In this document: piece after piece, positions 1 to 11,721 of the stretch
How the letters are laid out: the number at the start of each line of letters is the position of its first letter
How positions within the stretch are numbered: the first letter of the stretch is position 1
Source of the DNA: Termitomyces sp. T153
Lineage: Eukaryota; Basidiomycota; Agaricomycetes; Agaricales; Lyophyllaceae
DNA length: 64,000 bases
Assembly (NCBI GenBank): GCA_018296165.2
Contig: JACKQL020000048.1
Coordinates: 248,001 to 312,000, forward strand
Reading direction: 5' to 3'
Position numbers and translations under genes: made by a program
The notes under the pieces: model-generated
Told to the model about the DNA's origin: nothing
Databases searched by the model: none
Seen by the model: the letters and a program-made list of their open reading frames with translations, nothing else

Positions 1-519
1 TGTCTTGATGAGCAAATCAATGGTCACACACTGAGTGATGCAACACATGTTTCTGTATGTTGTTTCTATATAATATTATTACATTTTTTTATTGCATGTT
101 TCTTGAGAAGTATTGTATGTTATGCTGACATTGTTCCTTGAGATACAACACTAAGAACAGGACAAAGGTTTTTTGAGAAACACATGCTAAAACATATCAC
201 ATGTTTTTCAAGAAAATCATTGAGAACATTTCAAATATTTTGAGGATTTTTTCTTCAGATAAAACACGGAAAAATTGATCATTCTATGTAAGAAACATTG
301 AGAGAATATTTCATATATTTATTGAAATTTTCTGACACAAAATTTAGCATATATCTTGAGAAAAAGGTGTTAGAAATTGAGAAACATATTTCTGACACCT
401 TTTTCTCAGGAAACATGCTACATTTCCTGAGGTGAAAAGAGCTTAAACACTCCATCAAATGCTTCAATTTTCAGCACTGGGACTTAGCCTTGGTCAAAAA
501 CATTGTCTTGGTCTTCCAT
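1..519. other. AT-rich stretch, no gene recognised
   Basis: No convincing coding region is visible. The stretch is AT-rich and scattered with degenerate copies of a TTGAGAA-type motif. It contains the imperfect palindrome listed separately. It is probably decayed transposon sequence, because the next segment is a gypsy integrase tail and CpG is almost absent. Confidence 0.5.
336..430. repeat. Imperfect palindrome, about 40-base arms
   Basis: The core arms 355-377 and 388-410 match at about 21 of 23 positions around a 10-base spacer. Weaker complementarity extends outward to about 336 and 430 (TAGCAT-containing flanks). This is read directly from the sequence. It could be a miniature inverted-repeat element or a regulatory hairpin of a retroelement; the identity is not established. 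Confidence 0.6.
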
Positions 520-905
520 TTTTTTCAGCCCTGGGACTTAGTCTTGGTCAAAAACATGATTACAGAGGGTTCACTCAATGCTAAGATGTTGCCACATTTT
601 CATAGACCAATGGTAGTTATTGCCAAAACCCATGCCCATAGTTGTAATTATATCATAGCACAACTTGATGAGTTAGTTTGGCAGACCAGAGTGGCAGCCT
701 TTTGAGTAGTACCTTACAAAGCTCAAAAACAACTGGAGCTATCACAAGGCATTGAGTCTTGGATAGATATCACTTCAGAACACTTGAAAGAACTAAGGAA
801 AGGAATTTGAAAGCCTACTGAAAAAGCCATACCTGACATTTTATTTGGGTCTATACAGTTCCATGAGCCATTAGATCAAGAATTGGACATACAAGAGGAC
901 AACTC
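520..905 (+). pseudogene. Ty3/gypsy integrase C-terminal remnant
   Basis: The plus strand encodes a stretch resembling the C-terminal, post-catalytic part of gypsy integrases of Agaricomycetes. A DLVLVKN segment is followed by an SLNAKM...P segment (the equivalent of the RKM-P barrel start), then YIIAQLDELVW, then VAAF-VVPY and a tail with WIDIT. One in-frame TAG replaces a residue after VAAF, and further stops follow near 810 and 900. No reverse transcriptase or catalytic core is upstream inside the window, so this is a truncated remnant that enters from the left edge or is internally deleted. It is CpG-poor like the other old copies. Confidence 0.55.
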
Positions 906-1120
906 CAGGAGTTGATGAAAGAAGACAAGTAACTTGGACCAATGAATGAAAACTTAAAAATCACTCAATTCAGGATCATAAGTAAAGCTAGTTAAAGCAA
1001 AGGCAGTGCTGATGTTTACACTGTGACAGCTGCTGGTAGGTCCATAAGATCCTCAGCACTGGCCTCTGAAGAGTCAGTGAGTTCCACATTGGAAGTGTCA
1101 GCTACAGACTTGTGGGCTGG

Positions 1121-1678
1121 TCAGAAATGAAAAGAAGTACCACAAAACAGAAAGGGCTTACTTTCAGCAGTAATGTTGAGCTTGCCAAGTAAGGTGCCAG
1201 CACAATCAACTTCTGAGGGACCTAGGGCTTTGTTAGGGCAGAAGAGACATGCAGAAATCACGCTCAAAGTCTGAAACAAGATATCAAGAAAAAGGAGTTG
1301 CTGCTGAGCCACAAGCTCAACAGCTTCTTGATGCTTCTCAAAGTCTGCATGTTGGACTAGACTGGAGTCATCATCCAACAGCACAGCTTCAAGCACAGCA
1401 TTGACCTGGTCAAAAAGTGTCAAGACAGCATCACTGCCAGGCTTGTGACCGGCTGAATCATCAAATCTTGATGAGCTGGGGAAAAGATTAAAGAGAAGGA
1501 GCTTACCAGTGCTGGGAGAGGCTTTGATTTTATTGCCATCTGGATCAATCTGGGACAGGGCAAGGTGCAAGGGAAGAGTATCAAGCAGATGAGCAAGTGA
1601 GTCAATGCAATGAGCTGGTGGACTCACATCAGCTTTCTGTTTGCCAGAAGGAACAGGAAACAAACCCTGACATGACAA
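1121..1678 (-). pseudogene. Unrecognised antisense ORF downstream of gypsy integrase tail
   Basis: A 185-codon open frame on the minus strand, convergent with the integrase remnant at 520-905. I do not recognise the product. It is rich in Leu, Ser and Asp and has one CxxC pair (CLFC) with a third Cys 12 residues on, but no complete zinc-cluster pattern. A shorter open frame lies upstream on the same strand (2131-2355). Its interest is positional: two gypsy elements in this window (G1 and G2) each carry an antisense, intron-containing gene just downstream of integrase, and this could be a third, decayed case. It may equally be a chance frame in CpG-depleted DNA. Confidence 0.25.
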
Positions 1679-2397
1679 TGTCCTGATCCTGGGCCCAGCA
1701 CTTCAAATAATAGAAAAGTTAATGAATAAAAGGAAAAAGGAAGGAAAGAAATGGGGCACACACCATCTCAGCCTAATGCTTAAACTGTAATTTCTGGTGG
1801 TTATTGTTCATTCTGTCTCTTGTCAGGCAGTGTTGGTGTGAGGGCAGCAGCAGCAGCACAAGGGGCAGTAAGGGGCTTGCAAAGGGAGAAGATGGAGGCA
1901 TGATGGCAGGAATAGTGTCAACTTGGGGCACTTTTATGGCAGATTGAGGACACAAAGCTCAGGTGTCAGGCACAGAAAAGAAGAAAAATTAAGTTTCTTT
2001 TTTTTTAAAAAAAAAAGAAAAATATTTGATTGCACACCAAAAAAAGATTGAATGGCAGAGAATATTTCTGGAATGACAGGGCTGATTGGGAGCAGTCATT
2101 ACAAAGTGAGGGGACATGTTATATCAGAACTCACCAGTGAGAAATGAAAAGTAGGAAGAAATTTAGAGCCTCAAAGATAATTGATGCCAAAAACTGTAGG
2201 CAGAGGGGGTACTTACCTCTAAAGCTACCACAAAAAAGCCCAAGAACCAAGTAAAAACCCCTCAACAGCAAAGTTAGGACAAAAGGCAAGGGTTGAGGGT
2301 TCATCATGTTAGCCAACCTACCTAACAAAGTGGTGGTGCCAGCTATCCTCAGCATCTCCTCAACTGGTCCTCATCCTTGAAGTTCCCCATCCACAAC

Positions 2398-3452
2398 TGT
2401 CATGACCCACTCCTGCACCTCCAAACCTCCCCCCAAGATGCCCCACCCCCCCAGAACACTCCCCAATGCTCCCCCCAACTTCCCCCACCTTTGTTGACTC
2501 ACAGGCCTGCCCCAGCTAACTCTGATGCTTCCTTGGCAAACCCTGACAACCCCCTGGCAAACCCCAACACATCTCTTGTGGGCCTCCTCAGCTCCCCCTC
2601 TTGCTTATGAGGCCCCCAAGCCTCTCTGACACTTCCCCTGACTCAGACATACATTGTTCAACCATGCCTGCAACCTATGTGACCCCTCTGGAGTTCCCCA
2701 ACATTTGTGGAATGGACTGCATTCCCATCAGAATATCACTGTGGCCTGCCCTCTGATCAGAACTGACACCCATCCACCCCGCATGGCTCCAAGGAGCCCT
2801 GCCATCACAACCTCAACCCCCAGAAAAGGTCCAGTAGTTAGTATATAAAGACATAGAGTAGCATTTGTTACCATAGTCTTGATATTACATTAACTGATTA
2901 CTTATGTCTCATGTTTCCTTTTGTCTTGTCTCTGTTTCTATTTTTAGTCTTGAATCTATCTCTTTTCTCTGTTCCATCTCATCTTGCCTTCATCTCATCT
3001 TGACTGTCTCTGTTCCTTTATTTTTCCTCAGTTCCTTTCATCTCCAATGTCATTACAAACTTTGTGCATGCGCTATGACCTCCAAACATTCTTACAACAA
3101 CTCCAGACCTCACCCCCCACTTGGCCCCAGAACCCATCAGTCTTGATTGATCCCCCATCAAACTCTGGCTCCACTCCCCATCACTTGCAAAGCCTCTGCT
3201 TACCCCACAGCCCATTTATGCACCTATGAACTTGTTCCTGATGCCTGCCCAAGCCCAATGTTTAATTTACTTGGTCTTAGACTTCCCCAGACCACTCCAG
3301 ACTTGCTCAGACCAATCCCCCTGATCTCCCCTTGCAAGTCCCTGTATTCTGCACCCTCTCCAGAGTGCTAGGTTATAAGCACAGGACATTGCATCTGCCT
3401 AGTAAGGACTCACCCAGTGTAGCTGAGCCCCTGTAGTCAGCAGAACCTGACA
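2398..3452 (+). repeat. Solo LTR of the G1 chromovirus family (LTR1)
   Basis: Starts TGTCATGACCCACTCC and ends CAGCAGAACCTGACA, like the 5' LTR of G1 at 23724-24675. A TATATAA box (about 2842) precedes the 12-base self-primer segment AGTCTTGATATT at 2875-2886, the same spacing as in G1. No internal gag follows, so this is a solo LTR. It is about 100 bases longer than the G1 LTR and has lost nearly all CpG. I could not find a clean target-site duplication, so one or both edges may have drifted. Confidence 0.85.
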
Positions 3453-4722
3453 ACCCACTCTCAGCCTGATAGCTGTATCAGCAACAATTGAGAGATGAGG
3501 ATAGAAGAACCAGGTTTGAGGAGAAGGAAGGATGGAGGGAAGCACAAACCATGCTGCCAAGAAATGCCCACATGGTAACACAATGCCCAGACCAACAACT
3601 GGCCAAGAACACTCCTGGATGATGATGAAAACACATGGAATAGGTTATGGTCTGTGCACACCCTACTGTACTGCGGGAGCTAGGACACCTATTGCTCATA
3701 GAAACTTGTAAAAATAGCTCTTGAACAAAATAAAATGGATCAATCAATCAATCAATAACCCATGAAATAAAGTAGCGTGGAAGTTGAATAGAACTGTTCA
3801 ACAAAGCCACACTTACATTTTGCAATCAATCAAGGTTTCTCTGCTGAATCTGATAAATTAGATACTCAGAGTGATTTCCTACTCATAGCATGAATGCTCC
3901 AGCTGCAACATTGTTGGCAGCAATGAGGTCAAGGAATGTCATGTCACATTTCCGTCCAGTAACAGAGATCTATTGGTATTTACACAACTGGTACACAGCT
4001 ATATGACTGCTGCCCTGCATAGCAAAGTGTATGTATGCCTCTATCTGAGAGACGACACAATGGTACCCACTGTATGTACATGTCTCATACCTGAAAGGTG
4101 CTGTCACATATCTCTCATACCTTATTGGCAGCTTAGTACTTGCTCAGCACCTGCCACGGATAGTTTACCTGACCATTTATGGAACCATCATTTTGTAGAT
4201 GGAGGCTGGGTCTGGGGTCTTAGCAAGAGACACGGGCCCGTGCCTACAGCATGGACCAAAGTTCATTTGTACTACACATAGTACCCCTCCTTTTGCTATT
4301 TATTTGATTTTCCCAACAACAATCAGTATTGAGGCCGCAAGGTATAAATCGAAATCTAATCAGATGGGAACACATTATCCCATATTCCGATCATTTCTTT
4401 CATTCAATTTCGTTGAGCTATCTGAAACCCGAATCCCCTGTCGACAACGCGTGATCTGTCGAATGTCCTATGCAGCATCAGCGCACGATGTCTATGGTTT
4501 GACTACGGATGACTTCTGCGGACGCTGCGCATTTGTGAGGACGCTGACATAACATTGATGCAGTACGCCTGCCTTGATGTGCCTGGCTGGTCGCGACCAG
4601 AACAGCCACGACGGCTTTAACCATTCAACAGTCTTTGGCGCAGCAATTATAGAGATTTACTCTTTCGCCCTCTTCTTACTTGGTCAGACTTTTCTTGAAT
4701 CGAAACCAATCCGACAAATCCG
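3453..4722. other. Degenerate repeat grading into chitin synthase promoter
   Basis: No gene is supported. From 3453 to about 4190 the DNA is CpG-poor and repeat-like, with a short ATCA-type microsatellite near 3740-3760. From about 4200 CpG returns and the composition matches the chitin synthase gene. The last 100 bases before the start codon at 4723 contain pyrimidine-rich tracts (about 4655-4695), typical of basidiomycete promoters. No clear TATA box was found. A 117-codon frame at 4199-4552 shows no recognisable domain. Confidence 0.5.
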
Positions 4723-7700
4723 ATGTCTCGATACTTCGAGGTTCGTTGCATCCTACGATTCGTAAACACTAACAGAACTTGAATTTTACAGGCTGACGAG
4801 GCCCAGCACGGACGCTATAACGACGGCTACAATCCATATAATCAACAAGTCCACTTTGATAATAGAGTCAATGACCCATTCAATCCTCCATCACAACACT
4901 CACAATTTACAAATCCCTACGTCGAGCCCTTTGAAGGCTCCATTCTCCAGCCACCGCCACCTCCACCCATCAACACTTACACCGGCACGCCCGGGCCTTT
5001 TTCCCGCCCTCCGCCCTCTCCAGCGCCAACGCATCTCTCGCCGCCGCCGCCTCCGCCGCCATCCGTAAGCTTTGCTTCTAATCCGTTCCAAACTCCCGCA
5101 CCCCCGCCTCCGCCGCCACTGAGCACTACACCGCTCTCGCATGGCGTCTACCGCACGCCCTACGGCCACGAGGACGACCACGCAGACCAAGACCGCATCG
5201 ATACAGGCGACATTCCTCTATTACGTCGTGATCCATCGCAGGCGTCGTCGTTCCAGCATGTCGATCCAAATGTACCAGATGACGATGAGAGCGTGAATAA
5301 TATTCGGTATGGGAGGATCCCGCAGCGTGTGCCGAGGAGGTACAAGACGATCAAAAAGGTCGAGTGCGTGTTTTTTTTACTTCTTTTGAAAGGATCATTG
5401 GGTGACGATATACTCACAGACTCTTCCATGGCAATTTTGTCCTTGATTCCGAGGTCCCCACCAAATTGCTCGACATGGGCACCCAGCGCAATTCCCGCGA
5501 ATTCACCCACATGCGGTACAGCGCAGCTACCTGTGATCCTAATGACTTCAAAGACTCTGGCTTCACGCTCCGCCAGGTGCATTACGACCCCCCGCGCCGT
5601 ACAGAGCTCTTCATCGTCATGACGATGTACAACGAGGACGACGAGCTTTTTTGTCGGACGATGCATGGCGTCATGAAGAATGTTGCGCATTTGTGTAAGA
5701 GGGAGAGGAGCAAGACGTGGGGCAAAGACGGGTGGAAGAAGGTCGTGGTTTGTATTGTAAGCGATGGACGCGCCAAGATTAATTCGAGGACGTTGAGTGT
5801 CATTGCGGCAATGGGTGCGTATCAGGAGGGTGTGGCGAAGAACGAAGTAAATAAGATGCCCGTCACGGCCCACATATACGAATACACAACTCAAAGTTTG
5901 TCCTCCTCCCCTTTGCCCTTTCTCATGCTAATCCACACAGTATCAATAACCCCCTCCCTCAAAATCGAAGGTCCCGAAAAAGACGTCGTCCCCGTCCAGA
6001 TCATCTTTTGCCTCAAAGAAAAGAACCAAAAAAAGATAAACTCCCACCGCTGGTTTTTCAACGCCTTCGGTCCGCTCCTCCAGCCCAACGTTTGCGTTCT
6101 CCTCGACGTCGGCACCCAACCCGGTCCCACGTCCATCTACCATCTTTGGAAGGCGTTCGATATCAACTCGAATGTCGGAGGCGCGTGCGGCGAGATCGTG
6201 GCGATGAAGGGCAAGTGGGGAAGGCATTTGATCAATCCGCTGGTCGCAGCGCAGAATTTCGAGTATAAGATGAGTAATATCTTGGATAAGCCGCTGTGGG
6301 TGTCCTCTCTGCTCGCCTTTTGATGGCAAATTGACGCACGCCCAGGGAAAGTATATTTGGGTATATCACCGTTCTTCCTGGCGCATTCAGCGCGTATCGG
6401 TACATTGCGCTGCAAAACGATCATACAGGCGAGGGTCCGTTGCAGAAGTATTTCCTCGGCGAGAAGATGGTGTGTTGTGTGTGCCCTTCGTCATTCATTA
6501 TCATAGTGCCAACCCGACTCTTGCTTCTGCTTCACCTTCTAGCACGGTGCAGACGCAGACATATTCACGGCGAACATGTATCTCGCTGAAGACCGAGTGC
6601 GTCCCCTCCATCTCCTCGCGTATGAATCGCACATTGACACCCCTTTCACAGATTCTGTGCTGGGAGCTTGTCTCGAAACGCGGAGGCTCGTGGGTATTGC
6701 ACTACGTCAAATCCGCGTATGCTGTCACAGACGTCCCTGACCAGGTTTGTCCCCTCTCCCCATCGACCATCAAACTCCATGCCGACCTCCGCCCCGCACA
6801 GGTCCCCGAACTCATCTCCCAGCGCCGCCGCTGGCTCAACGGTTCCTTCTTCGCCGCCGTGCACAGCACAGTGCACTTTTATTACATATATAGAAGCGCA
6901 CATTCGTTCGTGAGGAAGTTTTGGATACATGTCGAGATGGTGTATCAGTTTTTCAATTTGGTTTTTAGTTGGTTTGCATTGGTGAGTTGTCATGCCTCAT
7001 TTTCGATCCCGCAAAGTGTATATATGTACCTACTTAACATTCCTCCACCCCGAACGCGAACGCTAACGCTAACGCACGTTCCTCCTACAGGCAAACTATT
7101 TCATCGCATTCTCGATCCTCGCCTCCGCGCTTGAAGACAAATCTTTCAACCTCCCTTGGACCCCCATCGTCAACCACATCCTGACCTACTTCTACCTCGG
7201 CCTCCTGATCATGTGTTTCATCCTGTCGCTCGGGAACAGACCGCAAGGAAGCAAGTGGGGGTATGCGGGTGCATTCGTCGGGTTTGCGATCATCACGATT
7301 TACATGACAGTAAGTGGGGTCTCTTCCTCCGTCCCTGCCCATCGCATACAGGTCGAGGGCCTGGTCGAAGATAAGCTGACCCCAGTGTGGCACAGGCCGC
7401 GGCGTTCCTCCTCGCGATAAAGGGTATAGAGAACGTAGCAGCGACTGTGAATCAAAACTCGAATCGGCCGCTTCAGCTCTCTGATGTGTTTACCAATCCG
7501 ATATTCCGGAACATCGTGCTCTCGCTCCTCTCCACACTCGGGCTCTACATCCTCTCTTCCCTCATCTTCGTACGTCCTCTCTCCACCTCGCACACCGTGC
7601 GTCTTACTAACCCCCACCCCACCCGCAGTTCGAGCCCTGGCATATGATTACTTCCTTCATCCAATATCTCCTCATGGCACCCTCCTACATCGCCGTGCTG

Positions 7701-8321
7701 AACGTGTACGCCTTCTCGAACGTGCACGACATATCATGGGGCACGAAAGGGGACAATAAGCCCCAAGCTGATCTGGGAAAGGTCGAGACGAAGGGGGACA
7801 ACAAGAACGAGGTCGAGGTGGTCATTCCGACCGCGAAGAATGATATTAATGCGCTGTATGAGGATGCGATTCATGTTTTGAATACGAAGAGGCCGAAGGT
7901 CGAGCAGAAGGTCGATGAAAAGACGGCGCAGGAGGATTATTATAAGGGGTTCAGGACGAAGTGAGTTTTCGTTTTTGTCTTTGCTCCTTCCCTAGGGTGC
8001 TCATGGTGATGGGTAGTGTGCTGTTGGTGTGGACACTGAGTAATGTGAGTTACTTTCATGATCGTCTATTGTGTACGTTGGGCTGACGACGGGCTCAGGC
8101 TCTCCTCGCTGCGGTCGTGGTCTCTGCAAACAACACAGAAAGCGCCAACACAGCCGTTAACGGTTATATGGCGTTCATCTTGTTCTCTGTCGCTGGTCTT
8201 GCGTGTACGTTTCCCCACTCCCTCTCTCCCTTTCCGGCCGCGTTAACTCATTCAACTCCCAGTCATTCGGTTCGTAGGGTCCACGACGTACATGATCATA
8301 CGTCTTTTTGCTGGCGAGTAA
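4723..8321 (+). CDS. chs: Chitin synthase (division 1, GT2 family)
   Basis: Integral plasma-membrane enzyme polymerising UDP-GlcNAc into cell-wall chitin. I read 14 exons: 4723-4740, 4792-5363, 5420-5895, 5941-6295, 6346-6469, 6543-6596, 6652-6744, 6802-6981, 7091-7309, 7396-7569, 7629-7960, 8017-8044, 8099-8204, 8263-8321. They total 2790 bases, 929 residues plus TAA, and close exactly. Residues about 45-115 are proline-rich with runs of 5-7 Pro. The catalytic part shows TMYNED (about 265), VSDGR (about 310), DVGTQPG (about 410), EDR (about 531) and QRRRW (571-575), the GT2 signature. At least six hydrophobic segments follow. The start gives a 6-codon first exon; exon 12 is only 28 bases. 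For intron 11 the acceptor at 8016 was preferred over 7995 because it gives the usual FRTN-VL junction. The exact class (I-III) was not resolved. Confidence 0.95.
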
Positions 8322-8663
8322 ATCGGAGATTTTCCGCATCGGCTCGTGACTTTTGAGATCTCGCATGTCGCTTTCATGTCAATTTATACGATCCAATTCA
8401 TTGACCGACATCTCTAGCTATTTTATTTATTTGTATCAGTCGACATTGTTGTGACTTTTTCCCTTTCTCCTTTTCATTTCTCTCTTGATATCCTGCTGTT
8501 CAGAAGGAGATCACATACAATAGCGATGTACCAGTCAGTTTTCCATTTCAGGGAACACTAGAAGTAAGAAAAAGTTTGTATGTAAAGTTCTTATCTAGAG
8601 GTAATATTACCCGAGCTTCCCACGCCTCATCACCCCTTCCAAGGCTCAGTGGAGTAATCTCTC

Positions 8664-9384
8664 TCAGGAAGTGGGTTCGAAGGTCACCATAGGTCGAAAT
8701 TCAGAGGCGGTACTATTTTCTGATGGAAGTAATTGGTGTAAGACCCCATCTTTGTCGGATACTAGAGTGCAATGAAAGATGTCTTCTGCATTATCTAATA
8801 GACCATTGACAATGGGTAAGTAAACTGTGAGCAATATTATCCTTGACATGTAAGATGGCTTTGCTCGGTCCCTCTGAAATTTAGAAGGTTGATTTGAGAA
8901 GTAAGTGGAGCAAAGTTGAGTTTACCTCTTGTTCTTTGACGTTTCAAGTCTGACAAGTACCGCATCAGGGGAACCTCTCTGATCAAAGTCCGAATCATTA
9001 GGGTCATGACGGATCTGATTATTGATGGATCCGGAAGGTTGATTACAGAGACACTGTATTGAGGCTTCCAGGTATGATCTGAATCTATCCGGATGGAAAT
9101 TCACTATCTTCCAAACCTGAGTTTAGTTACAAGTCTTTTCAAGTTACCTGTGCATTGTGAGTCCAAACACTCAAGAACATCGCATCGTCTTCCTGTAATT
9201 TCCAGACACGGCAATTTACAGACACGCTTTCTATGTGTCCCGATTCCATGGTTCTCCACAAAGTCATGGCGATCTGAAGTGGGAGGCTGAGGAATATCCA
9301 CCATAAAATACAAACTATGATTTGAGACGTAGCTGGAGGACAATGACGAAATGGAGAGATATTGACAAAATGTATTGTGCTCAT
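8664..9384 (-). CDS. Hypothetical spliced gene, low support
   Basis: Several minus-strand open frames can be linked. One begins at ATG 9384 and runs to about 9151. A very short GT-AG intron (about 31 bases) leads to a frame with VWKIVNFHPDRF. Another GT-AG intron near 8880-8930 leads to a last exon ending TGA 8664-8666. CpG content is normal here, unlike the transposon DNA, so this may be host sequence. No domain was recognised; the N-terminal part has one hydrophobic stretch. The very short first intron and the need for a tandem AG acceptor make the model doubtful. It may simply be intergenic sequence between chs and the dehydrogenase. Confidence 0.25.
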
Positions 9385-9586
9385 TAGAAATCTAACCAGG
9401 CCTGATGGACGAAGGCCGCCTGATTAAATGGATTTGTGCCTGACAAGGCATTTGCGATTTTCCCGACATATCAGAATCAGAATCAATTCGGGCCGACTAA
9501 TCCGCAGGTAAAGGCTTAAAGTTACTTTACAGTTGTCATCCTCAATTTGATCAGCCTTCTCATTCATTCAATCTTCATTGCGCACG

Positions 9587-10716
9587 ATGGTCGCTGATCA
9601 ACGCGTATGGTTCAGTAGGTCGGTTCCTGCTGCTCTTGAATAGAACGATTCTTAAAAATTGGATAGTCACTGGTGCGTCTGGGGGTTTGGGAAAAGCTCT
9701 GGTTGAGGCGGTCCTCGAGTCTGGAGAGTGTGTTGTCGCAACAGCTAGACGAATTTCAGTTTTGGACGATCTCAAGCTCCGATACCCACCTTCTCGTTTG
9801 CTGGTCACTGAGCTCGATGTTTCTGTAAATGAGCAGATCGATCGTGCATTCAAGGCTATGATTGATCAATTTGGACGGATTGATGTAGTGGTGAATAATG
9901 CTGGCTATGTGAGCGTCTGCCTATCCAAATTCGGTTCATATCAACGCTTGACTAAAATGGTATTCAGGCTGTCTTTGGCGAAGTTGAAGCCATTTCAGAA
10001 GAGGCAGCAAGGAAAGAATTCGATGTTCAACTTTGGGGACCAGTCTATATCTCAAAACTGGTATTCATCTCTTTGCCTTTCCTTATATTTATTCAGGATG
10101 TTTGGCATCTAGACAGTCAAGACTGTCCGTGAGGTAAATGAGAAAGGCCAAGGCGCGATTATCTTCAACATTAGCTCTGCTGGAGGCTTTAGTGCAAATC
10201 CAGGACTTGCGTTCTATAGCGCAAGCAAATTCGGTATGAGATATTTTCTTCCAGGTAAATCTAGTATCCGACTGAGAGACTTTCCTCAAAGCTCTCGAGG
10301 GCTTCACTGAGTCATTCAGCAAGGAAATGCTACCTGAGTGGAACATCAAAGCTTGTATCTTGGAGCCCGGAGGTTTTGACACCGAATGGCGCGATGCGTT
10401 TATCAAATTTGATCAACATCCTGCTTATGTGGGAAACCCTGCCTCCTTCCGCACCCTTCGGTCATCTATCACAATGTTGGGTGATCCAGCAAAGGGAGCG
10501 AAGGCAATCGTAAAGCTATCCCATGAGCCTAAGCTGCCGATGCGTGTCCCCTTAGGCAGCGACTCCCTCGCAATCGTCAAAACCAAAGCGGATCTAATAA
10601 TTCAAGATGCCGAGAGGTTTACGGAGATTTCTAGGATGAGTGACAAGGACGGGATGGATGGTGTTGCTTATGGTGACATGATCATCAAGAAATTGAAGGA
10701 AACTTCCAATAACTGA
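9587..10716 (+). CDS. Short-chain dehydrogenase/reductase (SDR)
   Basis: NAD(P)-dependent oxidoreductase of the classical SDR family; substrate unknown. Five exons: 9587-9614, 9667-9908, 9968-10060, 10113-10233, 10292-10716. They total 909 bases, 302 residues plus TGA, closing in frame. The Rossmann nucleotide motif TGASGGLG is at residues about 11-18, NNAG at about 86-89, an ISSAGG serine at about 143, and the catalytic YSASK at 156-160 (Tyr and Lys spaced YxxxK). EPGGFDTEW after the active site is typical of retinol-dehydrogenase-like fungal SDRs. The first intron splits the codon just before the nucleotide motif, which supports ATG 9587. It could act on small aldehydes or ketones, but that is inference. 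Confidence 0.92.
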
Positions 10717-11177
10717 TTGAGACTTTCATGTCCTTATCCTAGTAGTGCAAGCAGCGGTCCCTCAGTCCATTAATATGATTTATGTTTTCAAGTTACAAAG
10801 CTACAATAATGAACATGTTCCAATTATGATCCAATTGCCTCTCATTTAGTGATGCCTAACCTGGCTTCAGGCCATCAGCGGAAAGATAAAGCTGGTGGCC
10901 CAGGCCCCCGCTTTCAACAGCTCAAATATTGGTATATTCCATTGCAGGTTAATTTTTGTAGCTAACACATCCCATTGAGACATAGCTAATATATAAGCCT
11001 GGCTTACATCATCAACGTTCCTTCTCGGATGGATCAGACTTCATGATAGATAGCTCCCCTTCTCCCTTATATTATCAATGACAGAGGCTAATGATGATAG
11101 TTTCATTGTAGCATGGTCTCACCAGGCCTTCTGATGGTTCACCTTGGAGATGGAATGCTTTCAGCCTATGTACAGAT
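10717..11177. other. 3' flank of the SDR gene, no gene seen
   Basis: No open frame of interest. The first 150 bases are a plausible 3' untranslated region. The rest becomes CpG-poor toward the Helitron terminus beginning at 11178. Confidence 0.5.
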
Positions 11178-11215
11178 GAGCTACAGTCCATGCCTTTGGC
11201 ATGGGCCTGTAGCTC
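11178..11215 (-). repeat. Helitron-family terminal hairpin
   Basis: A 38-base inverted repeat with arms GAGCTACA and TGTAGCTC at its ends and a CCATGCC/GGCATGG inner stem around a short loop. The same hairpin is found at 40547-40584, 42009-42046 and 48061-48098. Here it lies downstream of the helicase in the helicase direction, as expected for a Helitron 3' end. After it, the copies share only one or two bases (R then T) before diverging. Confidence 0.8.
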
Positions 11216-11219
11216 TTGC

Positions 11220-11460
11220 TACATCCCAGACCTAATCAAACAAAGTGAGGTTAGGTCCTCAATATTCTCACTCAATGCTGAGATCCAGACCTAACTGAAC
11301 AAAGTGAGGTTAGGTCCTCAATATTCTAACTCAATGCTAAGATCCAGACCCAACCTCACTTTGTTTGGTTAGGCCCTTGTACTTCATTAACTCAATGCTG
11401 AGATCCAGACCCAACCTCACTTTGTTCAATGTTGCTGAGGTCTTACAATTTAATGCTGAA
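11220..11460 (-). repeat. 59-base subterminal minisatellite of H1
   Basis: Three to four degenerate units with the core CCTAACCTCACTTTGTT, which is the reverse complement of the units at 40.2 and 41.4-42.0 kb. Each unit also contains an imperfect inverted repeat (GACCTAACC and GGTTGGGTC arms). Confidence 0.75.
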
Positions 11461-11721
11461 ATCTTATATATAAACAAATCATATATCTATATATTAAATC
11501 ACCAACAAAATACTACAATGTCCACTGATATATATGGGAGATGCTGAAAATCATGAAAAATAGTATCAACAAAGTAAATATCTGAAATGTCACACTTACC
11601 TTTGTAAACTATTGAGGATATCTATACTTCACTGTCAGAGTATATACATTACATGCTGCCATTCACAGAAGTTATCAACTTATTGTTTCAATCCATCAAA
11701 AGTCACACTTACATTTGTAAA

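Noticed and set aside
2390..3460. Target-site duplication around the solo LTR
   Set aside because: The flanking five bases (ACAAC and ACCCA) do not match.
4199..4552. 117-codon plus-strand open frame upstream of chs
   Set aside because: No domain and no splice context; more likely promoter sequence.
5160..5894. 244-codon minus-strand open frame
   Set aside because: It is antisense to chitin synthase exons 2-3 and crosses their introns; the sense protein has strong motifs.
7961..7995. 35-base intron 11 in the chitin synthase
   Set aside because: A 56-base intron ending at 8016 gives the family-typical junction; the short form remains possible only as an alternative.
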